The notes under the pieces are model-generated. The model ran no database searches and had not been told where the DNA came from. It saw only the letters and a list, made by a program, of their open reading frames with translations. Positions 1-8,718 of a DNA stretch of 64,000 nucleotides are shown here, one piece after another (the stretch's first letter is position 1; each line of letters opens with the position of its first letter). The translations under genes and the position numbers were made by a program. Source of the DNA: Sphingomonas sp. Leaf20 (GTDB taxonomy: Bacteria; Pseudomonadota; Alphaproteobacteria; Sphingomonadales; Sphingomonadaceae); assembly GCF_001421535.1 (NCBI RefSeq), contig NZ_LMKN01000008.1:710980-774979 (forward strand). Direction: 5' to 3'.

Positions 1-416
1 CGACCGAAGTGCTCGCCAACGAGGGCTTCAAGCCGATGGTCTATTGCGTCGATGATCCGATCGCGACGAAGCGGCTCGAGAATGCGGGTGCGGTCGCGAT
101 CATGCCGCTGGGCGCGCCGATCGGCTCGGGGCTGGGGATCCAGAACCGCGTGACGATCCGGCTGATCGTCGAGGGGGCAGGCGTGCCCGTTCTCGTCGAT
201 GCGGGCGTCGGCACCGCGTCGGATGCGGCGGTGGCGATGGAACTCGGTTGCGACGGCGTGCTGATGAACACCGCGATCGCCGAGGCGAAGGATCCGCTGA
301 TGATGGCGGCGGCGATGAAGGCCGCGGTTGAGTCCGGGCGGCTCGCCTACCGTGCCGGCCGGATGGGGCAGCGACGCTATGCCGATCCGTCGAGCCCGCT
401 GGCCGGGCTGATCTGA
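1..416 (+). CDS. thiG: Thiazole synthase ThiG, C-terminal part (cut by window edge)
   Basis: This is the C-terminal ~137 residues of thiazole synthase, which builds the thiazole phosphate moiety of thiamine from deoxyxylulose phosphate, dehydroglycine and ThiS-thiocarboxylate. The reading frame is already open at base 3, so the N-terminus lies outside the window. Recognisable family segments are the PLGAPIGSG loop, the phosphate-binding [12 protein letters not shown] segment and the [11 protein letters not shown] segment, all typical of the ThiG TIM barrel. The stop is TGA at 414-416. Upstream thi partners would be off the left edge. The identification is firm; the start cannot be seen. Confidence 0.93.
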   Translation, partial: TEVLANEGFKPMVYCVDDPIATKRLENAGAVAIMPLGAPIGSGLGIQNRVTIRLIVEGAGVPVLVDAGVGTASDAAVAMELGCDGVLMNTAIAEAKDPLMMAAAMKAAVESGRLAYRAGRMGQRRYADPSSPLAGLI

Positions 417-442
417 TGGCGACCTCATGACGCAGACGTCAC

Positions 443-467
443 GGAACCGCCGGTAAACATGACCGTT
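443..467 (+). promoter_or_regulatory. EcfG-type general stress promoter for csbD
   Basis: GGAAC at 443-447 and GTT at 465-467 are separated by 17 bases, matching the GGAAC-N16/17-GTT promoters used by the alphaproteobacterial general stress sigma factor EcfG. It sits about 60 bases before the csbD start, and CsbD proteins are classic general-stress proteins, so motif and gene agree. Sigma factor use is inferred. Confidence 0.7.
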
Positions 468-526
468 ATACCTTCACAAGTTCAGAGCGGCACGACTGGC
501 GTGTCGCGAAACAGATGGAGGCTCTG

Positions 527-709
527 ATGGGCGAATTCACCGACAAGGTCGCAGCAGCAGGCAACAAGGTCGCCGGCAACGTCAAGGAAGCCGTCGGCAA
601 GGCGACTGACAACGACCGTCTGGTAGCAGAAGGCGAAGCACAGCAGGCCAAGGGTACTGCGCAGAATGTCAAGGGCAGCGTCAAGGGCGCACTCGGCGAC
701 GACATCTAA
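527..709 (+). CDS. CsbD family general stress protein
   Basis: A 60-residue, lysine- and alanine-rich protein beginning MGEFTDKVAAAGNKVAG, with the repeated amphipathic G-x2-K-E-A-x-G-K pattern of CsbD proteins, small soluble stress proteins of unknown biochemical role. I chose the ATG at 527 rather than 515 because a good ribosome binding site (GGAGG, 517-521) lies five bases before it and overlaps the upstream ATG. An EcfG-type promoter lies upstream and a strong terminator directly downstream, so it is a single-gene unit. Confidence 0.9.
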   Translation: MGEFTDKVAAAGNKVAGNVKEAVGKATDNDRLVAEGEAQQAKGTAQNVKGSVKGALGDDI

Positions 710-732
710 GCTTCACCTGATACGTGAATACA

Positions 733-766
733 GGCCGTTCCGGGAAACCGGGACGGCCTTTTCTTT
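733..766 (+). terminator. Rho-independent terminator after csbD
   Basis: An 11-bp stem (733-743 with 748-758, one G-T wobble) closes on a GAAA tetraloop and is followed by a T-rich run TTTTCTTT. It ends the csbD transcript before the HAD gene. Confidence 0.88.
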
Positions 767-789
767 GTGCCCTATCGGTCTTTTCACAT

Positions 790-1461
790 ATGAGCGTCCC
801 CATGATCCCCACGCGACGGTACCAGGCGTTTCTGTTCGACATGGATGGTACCATCCTGACGTCGATCGCCTCGGCGGAGCGATGCTGGACGCGGTGGGCG
901 ATCGCGCACGGGCTCGACGTCGCCACCTTTCTGCCGACGATCCATGGTGTCCGGTCGGTCGAGACGATCAGGCGACTGAACCTGCCGGGCGTCGATCCCG
1001 TCGCAGAGGCAGCGGCCATCACCGCGGCGGAGATGGAGGACGTGGCGGATATCTCGCCGATCGCGGGCGCCGCGGCGTTCCTCGCGCAGCTGCCGTCCGA
1101 ACGCTGGACGATCGTGACGTCGGCCCCACGTGCGCTTGCCGAGTGTCGCCTGCGCGCCGCTGGTCTGTCGGTCCCGACGGGGATGATCGCAGCGGAAGAC
1201 GTCACGACCGGCAAACCGGCACCGGACTGTTTCATGCTTGGCGCAAAACGGCTCGGCGTTGCACCGGCGGATTGCCTGGTGTTCGAAGACGCGGCGGCGG
1301 GTTTCGCGGCGGCGACGGCGGCGGGCTCCGACGTGCTGGCTATCACTGCGACGCACGGCGCCGCATCCACCGTCGCCGCGGAATATACCAGCGTCGTCGA
1401 TTACCGCGGACTGGGGGTCGACATAGCGCCCGACGGCCTCAGGCTCGTGACGCACGGATAA
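790..1461 (+). CDS. HAD superfamily hydrolase (phosphoglycolate/beta-phosphoglucomutase-like)
   Basis: A 223-residue haloacid-dehalogenase-type phosphatase. Motif I DMDGT lies at residues 17-21, with the nucleophile Asp17 and general acid Asp19. Motif II is the Thr/Ser of the VTSAPR segment, the motif III Lys lies in GKPAPDCF, and motif IV is VFEDAAAG. A helical cap sits between motifs I and II, as in subclass I members such as sugar phosphatases and phosphoglycolate phosphatase. The substrate cannot be read from sequence. I start at ATG 790; an in-frame ATG at 802 is also possible. A longer reading frame runs back into the csbD terminator and is unlikely to be used. Confidence 0.85.
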   Translation: MSVPMIPTRRYQAFLFDMDGTILTSIASAERCWTRWAIAHGLDVATFLPTIHGVRSVETIRRLNLPGVDPVAEAAAITAAEMEDVADISPIAGAAAFLAQLPSERWTIVTSAPRALAECRLRAAGLSVPTGMIAAEDVTTGKPAPDCFMLGAKRLGVAPADCLVFEDAAAGFAAATAAGSDVLAITATHGAASTVAAEYTSVVDYRGLGVDIAPDGLRLVTHG

Positions 1462-1487
1462 GCACACGTCGTATCGTCGCGACCGGG

Positions 1488-2561
1488 TTATGCAAACAGG
1501 TCGCCTTGCGGCCCGCGGGGTGGACGGAACAGGTCGCTCCGCAATCCGATCCTATCGGTATTGAGCCCGTGCTTGCGGCAGGCGATCGCGAACCGGGTCT
1601 GTAGCAGATCCGCCCAGGGTCCCTGGCCCTTCATCCGCGTGCCGAAGCCCGGGTCATTGTCGCGCCCGCCGCGGATCGACTGGATCGTCGCCATCACCTT
1701 ACCCGCACGATCGGGAAAATGCTCGTCGAGCCATGCGCGAAACAGCGGCGCGACTTCCCACGGCAGCCGTACGGGAATGAAGAAGGCGAACGTCGCGCCC
1801 GCCTCGGCGGCACGCGCCAGCAGATGCTCGATTTCGTGATCGGTGATCGCTGGGATGACGGGCGATATCGACACGAACACCGGAATCCCGGCATCGGCGA
1901 GCGTTCGCACGGCTTTCAGCCGACGTTCGGGATGCGGAGCGCGCGGCTCGATCGTCGCGGCGACCTTGGGGTCGAGCGAGGTAATCGACATCGCCACCGT
2001 CGCGAGACGCTTGGCGGCCATCGGTGCGAGCAGATCGATGTCGCGAACCACGCGATCCGACTTCGTCGTGATCGTCACCGGGTGGTCGGTTTCCGCGAGC
2101 ACTTCGAGAATGCTGCGCGTGATCCGCCAATCCGCCTCGATCGGTTGATACGGATCGGTATTGGTCCCGAGCGCCATCGGCCGCGCCGCATAGCCCGGCT
2201 TGCCGAGCTCGGCCCGCAGCAGTTCGGCCGCGTCGGGTTTGGCAAACAATCGCGTTTCGAAATCGAGCCCCGGCGATAAATCGTGGAACGCATGACTGGG
2301 TCGCGCGAAACAATAGATGCAGCCATGCTCGCAGCCGCGATAGGGATTGATCGAGCGGTCGAACGGTACGTCGGGGGAGGCGTTGCGCGATATGATCGTC
2401 CGCGCGCGCTCCACGGTCACCGTCGTGCGCAATCGCGGGACGACCCCGTCGACGTCCGTGCGCGCATCCAGCCAGTCGCCATCGGCCTCGGTCTGCGGCA
2501 GATTGAAGCGCGTGCTTTCGCCGTTGAGCGTCGCACCGCGAACGGGACGCGGTTTGGTCAT
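1488..2561 (-). CDS. SplB-like radical SAM protein (PA0069 family)
   Basis: A 357-residue radical SAM protein of the group often annotated PA0069 family, related to spore photoproduct lyase. The 4Fe-4S-binding motif CEHGCIYC places the three ligands at residues 77, 81 and 84, preceded by the family's RSINPYRG segment. The C-terminal part has the expected barrel-forming segments (MALGTNTDPYQPIE, VTITTKSD, FVSISPVIP). The substrate is unknown; in many bacteria it stands alone, as here. Translation probably starts at 2561; an upstream in-frame start adds ten residues. It converges on the HAD gene. Confidence 0.85.
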   Translation of the reverse strand: MTKPRPVRGATLNGESTRFNLPQTEADGDWLDARTDVDGVVPRLRTTVTVERARTIISRNASPDVPFDRSINPYRGCEHGCIYCFARPSHAFHDLSPGLDFETRLFAKPDAAELLRAELGKPGYAARPMALGTNTDPYQPIEADWRITRSILEVLAETDHPVTITTKSDRVVRDIDLLAPMAAKRLATVAMSITSLDPKVAATIEPRAPHPERRLKAVRTLADAGIPVFVSISPVIPAITDHEIEHLLARAAEAGATFAFFIPVRLPWEVAPLFRAWLDEHFPDRAGKVMATIQSIRGGRDNDPGFGTRMKGQGPWADLLQTRFAIACRKHGLNTDRIGLRSDLFRPPRGPQGDLFA

Positions 2562-2590
2562 CCCCGGATGATAGCAGACCGCCTGGAACA

Positions 2591-2633
2591 AATAAAGAAC
2601 GAGACGGGCAGCATCGACGCCGCCCGTCTCGTC
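2591..2633 (-). terminator. Rho-independent terminator for the beta-barrel gene
   Basis: A 10-bp perfect stem (2601-2610 with 2623-2632) is followed on the minus strand by TTCTTTATTT. It directly follows the stop of the outer-membrane protein gene and precedes the radical SAM gene on the same strand, so it separates them. Confidence 0.82.
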
Positions 2634-2640
2634 TTGTGGA

Positions 2641-3339
2641 TCAGAAGCGGACGCCGAAGCCTGCGTTCACCTGGTGACGGCTGAAGTCAAGGCTGGTCTT
2701 GGTCACGCCGTCGAACGTCTCATACCCGTTATAGTCGGTGTAGACATATTCGACCTTGCCATAGAAGCGCGGCGAGAAGCTGGTCTGCAATCCGGCGCCG
2801 GCGTGGAAGCCGCTGAGCGAATCCTTCTCGGAAAAGTTATTCGCGGGAACGGCCGCATTCGTGTTGCGCAGCTCGAGACGCCCGCGCGAAAACCCACCCT
2901 TGATGTACAGGAACGTCGTCTGCGACAACAGATAGCCTCCGCGTGCGCCGACGGTCAGGTTGCGATCGGTCGCGAGGCAGGTACGATCGCCGTTGTCGGG
3001 AAAGAACAGGTCGCTCGCACAGGTCTTCGCGCTCGATCCCTCGATGCCGGCATAGACGCCCAATACGGTGTCGCTGCCGACCTGCGCATCGTACCCGACC
3101 TCGCCGCCATAAGTTACGCCGCTCTTCGCCTCGCGGACGCTGTTCGAGTCGGTGGCCGTCTCGGTGTTCAACTCGGCGATGACCCGCTCATACCCGATCC
3201 GCGGTTCGACGCGCAGCCCCGATACAAGGCTCGCCGGATTGCCGCGCGAATCGAGTGGAACGCCGTCATAGGACTGCGCGGCGACCGGTGCCGCGAGCGT
3301 TCCGGCGGTCAACAGGGCGAGCAGGTGAGTGGTGCGCAT
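2641..3339 (-). CDS. Outer-membrane beta-barrel protein (OmpA/opacity porin-like)
   Basis: A 232-residue exported protein. A signal peptide (MRTTHLLALLTAGTLAAPVAAQ) with an A-x-A type cleavage site near residue 21 is followed by alternating hydrophobic/aromatic beta strands and a C-terminal Phe (QVNAGFGVRF), the signature recognised by the BAM complex. Segments such as YGGEVGYDAQVG and GFHAGAGLQ match 8-strand outer-membrane barrels of the opacity-porin type. Two Cys (KTCASD, RTCLATD) in a predicted extracellular loop may form a disulfide. The role is structural or unknown. Its own terminator follows, so it is monocistronic. The upstream 3399-3425 region has a GCGTTAA/TTAACGC dyad. Confidence 0.82.
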   Translation of the reverse strand: MRTTHLLALLTAGTLAAPVAAQSYDGVPLDSRGNPASLVSGLRVEPRIGYERVIAELNTETATDSNSVREAKSGVTYGGEVGYDAQVGSDTVLGVYAGIEGSSAKTCASDLFFPDNGDRTCLATDRNLTVGARGGYLLSQTTFLYIKGGFSRGRLELRNTNAAVPANNFSEKDSLSGFHAGAGLQTSFSPRFYGKVEYVYTDYNGYETFDGVTKTSLDFSRHQVNAGFGVRF

Positions 3340-3398
3340 GACAGTGATTTCCCGTCCGGTCCGTCCCCCATGGCCGGACCGTCTCGGGTCACCTATCC

Positions 3399-3425
3399 TG
3401 CGTTAATCCTGATACGACGTTAACG
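3399..3425. promoter_or_regulatory. Inverted repeat upstream of the beta-barrel gene
   Basis: GCGTTAA at 3399-3405 and TTAACGC at 3419-3425 form a perfect 7-bp dyad with a 13-base spacer, 60-86 bases before the beta-barrel start. TTAAC half-sites recall CtrA sites, but the spacing does not match the usual TTAA-N7-TTAA. The role is unknown. Confidence 0.35.
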
Positions 3426-3510
3426 CCAATAATCAGGGCTTTGCAGCAATCTGTGCCGTACCGGTCCTTTGCATGCTCGCACTCCGCCATGATTGCGCGT
3501 AGGCGAGGCC

Positions 3511-3705
3511 ATGGCGGAAAACATGACGACGATGGAACGGGCGTTCGAACTGGCGCGATCGGGCGAGTGCGAGTCGATCAACGCGCTGCGCCAGCGGCTT
3601 CGTCGCGAGGGGTATGAGGCGGTGCACCTCCATCTCCATGGCGCCTCGATCAACCGCCAGCTGACTGACCTGATCCGCGCGGCAAAACCGAGCGATCCGG
3701 CGTGA
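3511..3705 (+). CDS. Small conserved-looking hypothetical protein
   Basis: A 64-residue protein (MAENMTTMERAFELARSG...) that resembles a class of short alphaproteobacterial proteins built around an M-E-R-A-F-E-L-A-R-S-G segment, then an R-x3-EGY-x-A segment and an R-Q-L segment near the end. No catalytic motif or membrane segment is visible; the length and helix content suggest a small helical or DNA-binding-like fold, but this is not demonstrated. ATG 3511 is preferred over an in-frame TTG at 3493. It converges on moaB with an eight-base gap. Confidence 0.7.
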   Translation: MAENMTTMERAFELARSGECESINALRQRLRREGYEAVHLHLHGASINRQLTDLIRAAKPSDPA

Positions 3706-3712
3706 CCGCGAT

Positions 3713-4240
3713 CTAGCGTTCGAGCAGGCGCGGCATCAGTTCGACGAAGTTGCAGGGCCGGTGGCGGCTGTCGAGTTGATCGCGCAGGATACCGTCCCAT
3801 CCATCCTTCACCGCTCCCGTCGATCCGGGCAGGGCGAAGATGTAGGTTCCGTGCGCAACGCATGCACAGGCGCGCGACTGCACGGTCGAGGTGCCGATCG
3901 TCTTGTAGCTCAACATGCGGAAGAGCTCGCCGAAGCCCGGGATCATCTTCTCGGCGACCCGTTCGATCGCCTCGGGCGTGACGTCGCGCCCGGTGACGCC
4001 GGTGCCGCCGGTCGTGATGACGCAGTCGACCTCGGGATCCTCGATCCAGGCATGGAGTCGCGCGACGATCGTGTCGACATCGTCCTTCTCGATCCGGCGG
4101 TCGGCGAGGATGTGTCCCGCCTCGGCAAGGCGCGCGACCAGCGTGTCGCCGGAGCGGTCTTCGGCCAGCCCGCGCGTATCCGATACGGTCAGCACGGCGA
4201 TGCGGACCGGGAGGAAGGTCCGGCTTTCGTCGATCGGCAT
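3713..4240 (-). CDS. moaB: Molybdenum cofactor biosynthesis protein MoaB
   Basis: A 175-residue MoaB/MogA-type protein that adenylylates molybdopterin during molybdenum cofactor assembly. The MPT-binding motif TTGGTG is at residues 76-81, followed by GRDVTPEA, and the [14 protein letters not shown] segment (136-149) matches the family C-terminal site. The full family length is present. The start ATG at 4240 lies five bases after the transglycosylase stop, so it ends a tight leftward operon (UDG-like, lytic transglycosylase, moaB). The Cys-rich segment RACACVAHG near residue 124 is slightly unusual. Confidence 0.92.
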   Translation of the reverse strand: MPIDESRTFLPVRIAVLTVSDTRGLAEDRSGDTLVARLAEAGHILADRRIEKDDVDTIVARLHAWIEDPEVDCVITTGGTGVTGRDVTPEAIERVAEKMIPGFGELFRMLSYKTIGTSTVQSRACACVAHGTYIFALPGSTGAVKDGWDGILRDQLDSRHRPCNFVELMPRLLER

Positions 4241-4245
4241 GGCGT

Positions 4246-6171
4246 TCAGTCGGCCCGCGTGACGGTGGTCGACTGCATCCCGACGCGCGCGTTGACCGCG
4301 ATGTTCGGCTGCATGGCGTTGCCCAAAGTGGCAGTGCTTGCGCTCGCGCGGCGGTTCGGCGTGGCATTCATGCGCACCGCGACCGCGCCGGGCAGGCCGG
4401 GAAAGCGTGGCCACATGCCCTGCGACAGCGCGGTCCGGCTGGTCGACGCCTTCTTGCCGCCCTGCGCTTCGTACATCCAGTAATTGCGCAGCACCGTCGT
4501 CACGTATCCGCGCGTCTCCCAATAGGGAATGCTCTCGATATAGAGCAGCGGATCGCCGTTATCATGGACGATCGCGTTCCAGTCGCCGACGGGCCGCGGC
4601 CCGGCGTTATACGCGGCGATCACCTTGGGCAGCAGGCCGCCGGTCACGCCTGCCATATCGCGCAGGCGCTCGAGATGGCGCTGGCCGATATCCATGTTGG
4701 TCGACGGCTTGGTCAGCGCCTTGAGGTCGATCGAGGTGCCGCGTTCGCGCGCGAAGTCGGTCGCGGCGGCGGGCATGATCTGCATGAGGCCATATGCGCC
4801 GGCCGGGCTGCGCACCGAGTTGCGGAAGCGCGATTCTTCGAGCGTGTGCGCATAGACCAGCGCCTTCTCGACGCGCCAGCCGCTGTCGGGCGTCCAGTTC
4901 GGGGTGGGGTAGCGTGCTTCGGCGGTCGAGGTGACCCCTTGCGGGCAGTTATGGGCGAGCCACACCGTCGTCGCCGGCAGGCTCAGCGCCTCGGCGACGC
5001 GGACCAGATGCGCGAACTCGCGCGGATCGCCGATCTTCGCCTGCTGGCGGATGACGGTGTCTGCCAGGTCGGTCTCGCCGACCTCGACCAGTGCCGCGGC
5101 GACACGGACATTGGGGCGCTTGCCGACGACGTTCCAGTCGCTGGCAACGACGCCGCCGACGCGGGTGCCCTTGTCCTTCATCGCGAGTTGCTGTCGCGCG
5201 AGCTGTCCGTAGAAGCTTTCGCTGAACTGCGCCGCGGTCTTCAGCCGGCCCTCGATCTTGTCGGGCCGTCCGCAGACCATGTCCGACCGTGCCGTCCAGT
5301 AGAGCGCGGCGGCGCGCAGATCGACATCGCCCGCGCGCGCTGCGACGCCTTCGAATCCCGCGCCGGCGCTCGCGCAGTCGTTCTGGCGCCAAGCGGACAA
5401 CGCGCCGACCCAGCGGGCCTGCACGGCCCATTCGCCGACGCCGTCCTGCGCCTTGGCAGCCATGACGCGCGCATTGGCATCGTCACCCTGCAGGAAATAG
5501 ATCCACGAGATCTTCTGCTGCCACTCGGTCAGCGCCTCCGGCGTAAGCCCGACCGTGCTGTCGAGCAGCGACTGCGCCTCGCGGCCCATGTCCGCCTTGA
5601 CGTAAGGCTGCATCTTGAGCGCGAGATCGGCTGCGATCAGGTCGCCCTTGAGGCTCTTCGCGCGGACGCGGCGCGGTGCACCGTCCTGCCAGATCAATCG
5701 CTGGGCGACGGGCAGGGGGGGGAGGCCGACCGCACCCCGCAGCGAGGCGAGACGTGCGACCTGCTCGGCCTCGGGCAATTCGGGCGCTTCGTTGAGCAGC
5801 GCGACCAGCGGCTCCAGCTCGACCCTGGGGGAGCCCTTGGCGGTGTACATCTCGGCGCGCGCGATCGCGTGCAGCGGACCGGGCTTCATCGTGTCGAGCT
5901 GGATCTGCGCATCGGTCCACTTGCCGTCGCGGATCGCGGCGAAGACCTGGCGATAGGCGCCGCGCTGCTCGGCATCGAGCTGGTCGGGAATCTGTTCGAG
6001 CGTCGGCGCACCGATCAGCCGGGCGTCGGCACCGGCATCGGCCGCGCCGGTATCGACGGGGGCGACCGCCGCGGGGGCGGCCGTCGCTGGCGCAGTCCAG
6101 GCCGGGATCGTCAGCGCGACACCGCCGAGCAGCGCGCCATGGCGCAGCACCCTTGCAAATGTCCGGGTCAT
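4246..6171 (-). CDS. Soluble lytic murein transglycosylase (Slt-type)
   Basis: A 641-residue periplasmic lytic transglycosylase that cleaves the MurNAc-GlcNAc bond of peptidoglycan to form 1,6-anhydro products. A signal peptide precedes an alpha-helical superhelix (about residues 40-420) and a C-terminal goose-lysozyme-like catalytic domain. The catalytic Glu is about residue 446 in EESRF, followed by [10 protein letters not shown] and the VIAAYNAGP segment typical of family 1 enzymes. The last ~60 residues are a low-complexity tail. It overlaps the UDG-like gene by four bases and is five bases from moaB, implying co-transcription. Confidence 0.92.
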   Translation of the reverse strand: MTRTFARVLRHGALLGGVALTIPAWTAPATAAPAAVAPVDTGAADAGADARLIGAPTLEQIPDQLDAEQRGAYRQVFAAIRDGKWTDAQIQLDTMKPGPLHAIARAEMYTAKGSPRVELEPLVALLNEAPELPEAEQVARLASLRGAVGLPPLPVAQRLIWQDGAPRRVRAKSLKGDLIAADLALKMQPYVKADMGREAQSLLDSTVGLTPEALTEWQQKISWIYFLQGDDANARVMAAKAQDGVGEWAVQARWVGALSAWRQNDCASAGAGFEGVAARAGDVDLRAAALYWTARSDMVCGRPDKIEGRLKTAAQFSESFYGQLARQQLAMKDKGTRVGGVVASDWNVVGKRPNVRVAAALVEVGETDLADTVIRQQAKIGDPREFAHLVRVAEALSLPATTVWLAHNCPQGVTSTAEARYPTPNWTPDSGWRVEKALVYAHTLEESRFRNSVRSPAGAYGLMQIMPAAATDFARERGTSIDLKALTKPSTNMDIGQRHLERLRDMAGVTGGLLPKVIAAYNAGPRPVGDWNAIVHDNGDPLLYIESIPYWETRGYVTTVLRNYWMYEAQGGKKASTSRTALSQGMWPRFPGLPGAVAVRMNATPNRRASASTATLGNAMQPNIAVNARVGMQSTTVTRAD

Positions 6172-6908
6172 GCCGCTTTTGCCGCCATTAGCATCTGTAA
6201 GTCCTTCCAGGCTTCTGCCTTTGCCGCCGGCTTTTCCATCAGGAAGCGCGGATGAAAGCTGGCAACGACCCCCGTCTCTCCGGTCTTATGGTTAAAGTCG
6301 TTTAAACGCCCGCGCGCTGCCTGCAATTCCATCCCGAGGATGGCACGGCTCGCCGCATTCCCCAGCAGAAGCAGCCGGGGGGGCGCGATCAGCTCGATAT
6401 GATGCTTGGCAATCTCGGCAAGCCGATCCTCGACCTCGCGCTGGATCCGTCCGGCGGTCGGGCGCTTCGCGCAGACCGACGCGAGATGGACCTCCGAACG
6501 CGTCAGCCCGATGGCCGCGAGCATCCGGTCGAGCAACCGGCCGGACGCACCACTCAACAGCGCGCCGCCCCCCGTCTCGTCGCAATCGTCGCGATCGGGG
6601 CAGTCGACAAGCACCATGACCGTAGCGTCAGCCGGGCCTGCCGCGGTCAGCGATATGCCGCCCCAGCTCGCCTCGGGAACGTCCGGACCATTTCGCCACG
6701 TCAGGAAATCGGCGAGCGCGTGCGGCATCGACGATGGCGCGATGACGGGAACGGCAGCCGCCGGTATCGATGGCGTCGGGGCCTGCGGTGCGGCGAACCA
6801 GTCGCGCGGCGCATCGTCGACGAGCGTGTCGACACCCGCTTCCTGCCACCAATCGAGGGTGCTCAGCACGGCATTTTGCCAGTCGAAGTTTCGGTCCGCC
6901 CCCACCAT
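6168..6908 (-). CDS. Uracil-DNA glycosylase superfamily protein
   Basis: A 246-residue protein of the uracil-DNA glycosylase fold (families 4/5-like). The C-terminal half shows the superfamily pattern: a first-strand loop (VLVDCPDRDD), LLDRMLAAIGL, a second loop ASVCAKRP, LLLLGNAAS, and the terminal FHPRFLM segment equivalent to the family HPS/HPA loop. It has only three Cys and lacks the four-Cys iron-sulfur cluster pattern of standard family 4 enzymes, and the first ~85 residues are a variable Pro/Ala-rich stretch. Glycosylase activity is therefore likely but not certain. It is first in the slt-moaB operon. Confidence 0.78.
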   Translation of the reverse strand: MVGADRNFDWQNAVLSTLDWWQEAGVDTLVDDAPRDWFAAPQAPTPSIPAAAVPVIAPSSMPHALADFLTWRNGPDVPEASWGGISLTAAGPADATVMVLVDCPDRDDCDETGGGALLSGASGRLLDRMLAAIGLTRSEVHLASVCAKRPTAGRIQREVEDRLAEIAKHHIELIAPPRLLLLGNAASRAILGMELQAARGRLNDFNHKTGETGVVASFHPRFLMEKPAAKAEAWKDLQMLMAAKAA

Positions 6909-7053
6909 TTACCCTATGCTGTGGAGTTGACGTGGCGGTCAACTCGCGCAATCGCCTAAACGAACAAGACATGGACAAGACGGTGCCGGCCCGAGCCCGA
7001 ACGAGCGCGACGGCCAGGATGCCGGGCAATCAGGGGAAATCCCCCGGGAGACG

Positions 7054-8718
7054 ATGATGACGACACGTGAATCGATGCCCTACGACGTGGTGATCGTCGG
7101 CGCTGGTCCGGCCGGCCTCTCGGCAGCGATCCGTCTGAAACAGCTGGCAGCCGAGAAGGACGCGGACATCTCGGTCTGCGTGCTCGAAAAGGGCTCGGAG
7201 GTCGGCGCGCACATCCTCTCGGGCGCGGTCATCGACCCAAAGAGCCTCGACGAACTGCTCCCCGACTGGCGCGAGGACGGCTGCCCGCTGGCGGAAGTGC
7301 CGGTGACCGAGAACCATCACTGGATCCTCAGCAAGACGAAGAAGAGCGAGATGCCGCACTTCGTCACGCCGTCGTTCATGCACAACAAGGGCACCTATAC
7401 CGGCAGCCTCGGCAACCTGTGCCGCTGGATGGCGGGCAAGGCGGAGGAGCTCGGCGTCGAGATCTTCCCGGGCTTCGCCGCCGCCGAGATCCTGTTCAAC
7501 GACGACGGATCGGTGAAGGGCGTCGCGACCGGCGACATGGGTGTCGCGCGCGACGGTACGCACAAGGGCGACTATACGCCCGGGCTCGAACTGCACGCCA
7601 AATACACCTTCTTCTCCGAGGGCTGCCGCGGGCACCTGACCAAGCAGCTGATCGCCAAGTTCGATCTCGCCAAGGACAGCGACCCGCAGGTCTATGGTCT
7701 CGGCATCAAGGAATTGTGGGACATCGATCCCGCGCTCCATTCGCCCGGTCGCGTCATCCACACGCAGGGCTGGCCGCTGACCGAGACCGACGGCTCGAAC
7801 GGCGGCGGCTGGATCTATCACCAGGCGAATGGCCAGGTCTCGATCGGCTTCGTGACGTGGCTCAACTACACCAACCCGCACCTCTCGCCGTTCCACGAGA
7901 TGCAGCGCTGGAAGACTCACCCCGAGATCGCCGCGCTACTCAAGGGCGCCAAGCGCGTCAGCTACGGCGCGCGCGCGATCAGCGATGGCGGGCTGCAGTC
8001 GATTCCCAAGCTCGTGATGCCGGGCGCGGCGCTGATCGGCGACAGCGCCGGCTTCCTCAACGTGCCGCGGATCAAGGGCACGCACACCGCGATGAAGTCG
8101 GGCATGATGGCGGCCGAGGCCGCGGTCGATGCGATCGTGTCGCAGCGTGGCCACGACGAGCTGGCGGCGTATCCGCAGGCGTTCGAGCAGAGCTGGGTCA
8201 AGAAGGAGCTGTCGGTCGTTCGCAACGTCGTGCCGCTCGTCAAGAAGTTCGGGGACTTCCTTGGGTCGGGGCTTGCGGGCGTGACGATGTGGCTCGAGCA
8301 TTGGGGCTTGAAGGTGCCGTTCACGCTGCATCACCATCCCGACCACGAGAGCCTGTGGCGCAAGGACCTGGTCAAGCCGATCGTCTATCCCAAGGCGGAC
8401 GGCGTGCTGACCTTCGATCGCCTGTCCTCGGTGTTCATCTCGAACACCAATCACGAGGAGGACCAGCCGGTCCATCTGACGCTGAAGGACCCGTCGGTTC
8501 CGATCGCGTACAACCTTCCGTTGTACGACGAGCCGGCGCAACGCTATTGCCCGGCTGGCGTTTACGAGGTGGTGGGCGAAGAGACCGGCGACCCCAAGTT
8601 CGTCATCAACGCGCAGAACTGCGTCCACTGCAAGACCTGCGACATCAAGGACCCCACCCAGAACATCAACTGGGTGGTCCCCGAAGGCGGTGGAGGCCCG
8701 AACTATCCCAATATGTAA
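7054..8718 (+). CDS. Electron transfer flavoprotein-ubiquinone oxidoreductase
   Basis: A 554-residue ETF-QO, the membrane-associated flavoprotein that passes electrons from electron-transfer flavoprotein (fatty-acid and amino-acid oxidation) to ubiquinone. The N-terminal FAD motif VVIVGAGPAGLSAA is at about residues 11-24, the substrate and membrane-surface domains lie in the middle, and the C-terminal ferredoxin-like region has YCPAGVYE then CVHCKTCDIKDP, supplying the four Cys of the 4Fe-4S cluster. GGGAG at 7046-7050 is better spaced for the second ATG at 7057. The TPR gene overlaps its 3' end. Confidence 0.95.
   Translation: MMTTRESMPYDVVIVGAGPAGLSAAIRLKQLAAEKDADISVCVLEKGSEVGAHILSGAVIDPKSLDELLPDWREDGCPLAEVPVTENHHWILSKTKKSEMPHFVTPSFMHNKGTYTGSLGNLCRWMAGKAEELGVEIFPGFAAAEILFNDDGSVKGVATGDMGVARDGTHKGDYTPGLELHAKYTFFSEGCRGHLTKQLIAKFDLAKDSDPQVYGLGIKELWDIDPALHSPGRVIHTQGWPLTETDGSNGGGWIYHQANGQVSIGFVTWLNYTNPHLSPFHEMQRWKTHPEIAALLKGAKRVSYGARAISDGGLQSIPKLVMPGAALIGDSAGFLNVPRIKGTHTAMKSGMMAAEAAVDAIVSQRGHDELAAYPQAFEQSWVKKELSVVRNVVPLVKKFGDFLGSGLAGVTMWLEHWGLKVPFTLHHHPDHESLWRKDLVKPIVYPKADGVLTFDRLSSVFISNTNHEEDQPVHLTLKDPSVPIAYNLPLYDEPAQRYCPAGVYEVVGEETGDPKFVINAQNCVHCKTCDIKDPTQNINWVVPEGGGGPNYPNM

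Noticed and set aside
4338..4724. Frames on the plus strand inside the transglycosylase gene
   Set aside because: They lie opposite a well-supported gene and show Arg-rich, pattern-free sequence.
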